Below are positions 5,928-6,041 of a stretch of DNA of 6,041 nucleotides, one piece after another. The notes below the pieces were generated by a model, which was not told the DNA's origin, did not search any database, and saw only the letters and a program-made list of their open reading frames with translations. The DNA is from an uncultured Bacillota bacterium (GTDB taxonomy: Bacteria > Bacillota > Clostridia > Peptostreptococcales > Anaerovoracaceae), in assembly GCA_946541435.1 (NCBI GenBank), contig CAMNJK010000102.1, positions 1 through 6,041 of the forward strand. The letters run 5' to 3'. The position numbers and the translations under genes are program-made. Each line of letters begins with the position of its first letter. Position 1 is the first letter of the stretch.

Positions 5928-5962
5928 AAAACCGCGCCGGGAACCGTCCCCGGCGCGGTTTT
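5928..5962. terminator. bidirectional Rho-independent terminator built from repeat copy 4
   Basis: A perfect 14-bp stem pairs AAAACCGCGCCGGG (5928-5941) with CCCGGCGCGGTTTT (5949-5962) around a 7-nt loop AACCGTC. The T-run on each strand makes it a good terminator both for the GH3 gene and for the convergent gene on the right. It contains repeat copy 4 (5932-5958). Confidence 0.85.
5932..5958 (-). repeat. 27-bp hairpin repeat, copy 4 (variant stem)
   Basis: The arms CCGCGCCG and CGGCGCGG surround GGAACCGTCCC. Against copy 2 the outer stem differs by A to C on one arm and T to G on the other, so pairing is kept. The core keeps GAACCGTCCC unchanged. Confidence 0.85.
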
Positions 5963-5972
5963 ACTATGTACA

Positions 5973-5999
5973 GCGCGCAGAGAACCGTCCCCTGCGCGG
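5973..5999 (-). repeat. 27-bp hairpin repeat, copy 5
   Basis: On the plus strand the core AGAACCGTCCC (5981-5991) lies between CGCGCAG and CTGCGCG, a 7-bp perfect stem. It ends 2 nt before the stop codon of the convergent gene at 6002-6004. Read from that gene it presents the GGGACGGTTCT face, as the first full copy does after the other two genes. Confidence 0.87.
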
Positions 6000-6001
6000 T
6001 C

Positions 6002-6041
6002 TTACGGAATGCGCTTATCCAGCAAGGCGATGCAGTTCTGC
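6002..6041 (-). CDS. C-terminal end of a convergent gene, partial, unidentified
   Basis: On the minus strand the frame QNCIALLDKRIP is followed by TAA at 6004-6002. Only 12 complete codons are visible, so the product cannot be identified. The call rests on the open frame at the window edge, the convergent terminator at 5928-5962, and a stop codon abutting the repeat exactly as for the kinase and GH3 genes. One other minus-strand frame is closed by TAA within the same 40 nt. Confidence 0.4.
   Translation of the reverse strand, partial: QNCIALLDKRIP

Overview
The window is GC-rich, with strong AAGGAGG-type ribosome binding sites, LytTR/GHKL two-component signalling and small HTH plus membrane-protein pairs. 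Together these suggest an anaerobic Firmicute of the Lachnospiraceae/Oscillospiraceae kind, probably gut-associated. That is inferred from gene families, not from a marker gene.

Layout. (1) Positions 1-626, minus strand: a small operon with a near-consensus sigma-70 promoter, a 71-aa Cro/CI-type HTH repressor and, overlapping its end, a membrane protein resembling DUF6773 that runs off the left edge. (2) 696-770: a GC-rich inverted-repeat locus directly behind the sensor kinase stop codon. (3) 773-2814, minus strand: a two-gene two-component system, a LytTR response regulator followed by a GHKL sensor kinase with about seven membrane segments. The two are coupled by a 1-nt stop/start overlap. 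(4) 2815-3050: a divergent control region with a promoter candidate on each strand. Midway between them lies a direct repeat (TGACCGAnTnCGnC) offset by 21 bp, the geometry expected of a LytTR operator. (5) 3051-5885, plus strand: a 944-aa glycoside hydrolase family 3 protein with reversed domain order (sandwich, then FnIII-like, then barrel), two membrane segments at the N-terminus and one at the C-terminus. (6) 5889-5999: three more copies of the same repeat, one of them a textbook bidirectional terminator. (7) 6002-6041, minus strand: the last codons of a convergent gene.

How it may work together: the two-component system and the membrane-anchored GH3 enzyme form one divergent unit that appears to share an operator. 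The kinase would sense an outside cue, and the regulator would drive both its own operon and a surface glycosidase. Copies of a 27-bp hairpin repeat bracket this unit. They sit 3-4 nt from each of the three adjacent stop codons, and the first full copy always has the same orientation relative to the gene it follows. I see no transposase, CRISPR array, tRNA or rRNA in the window.
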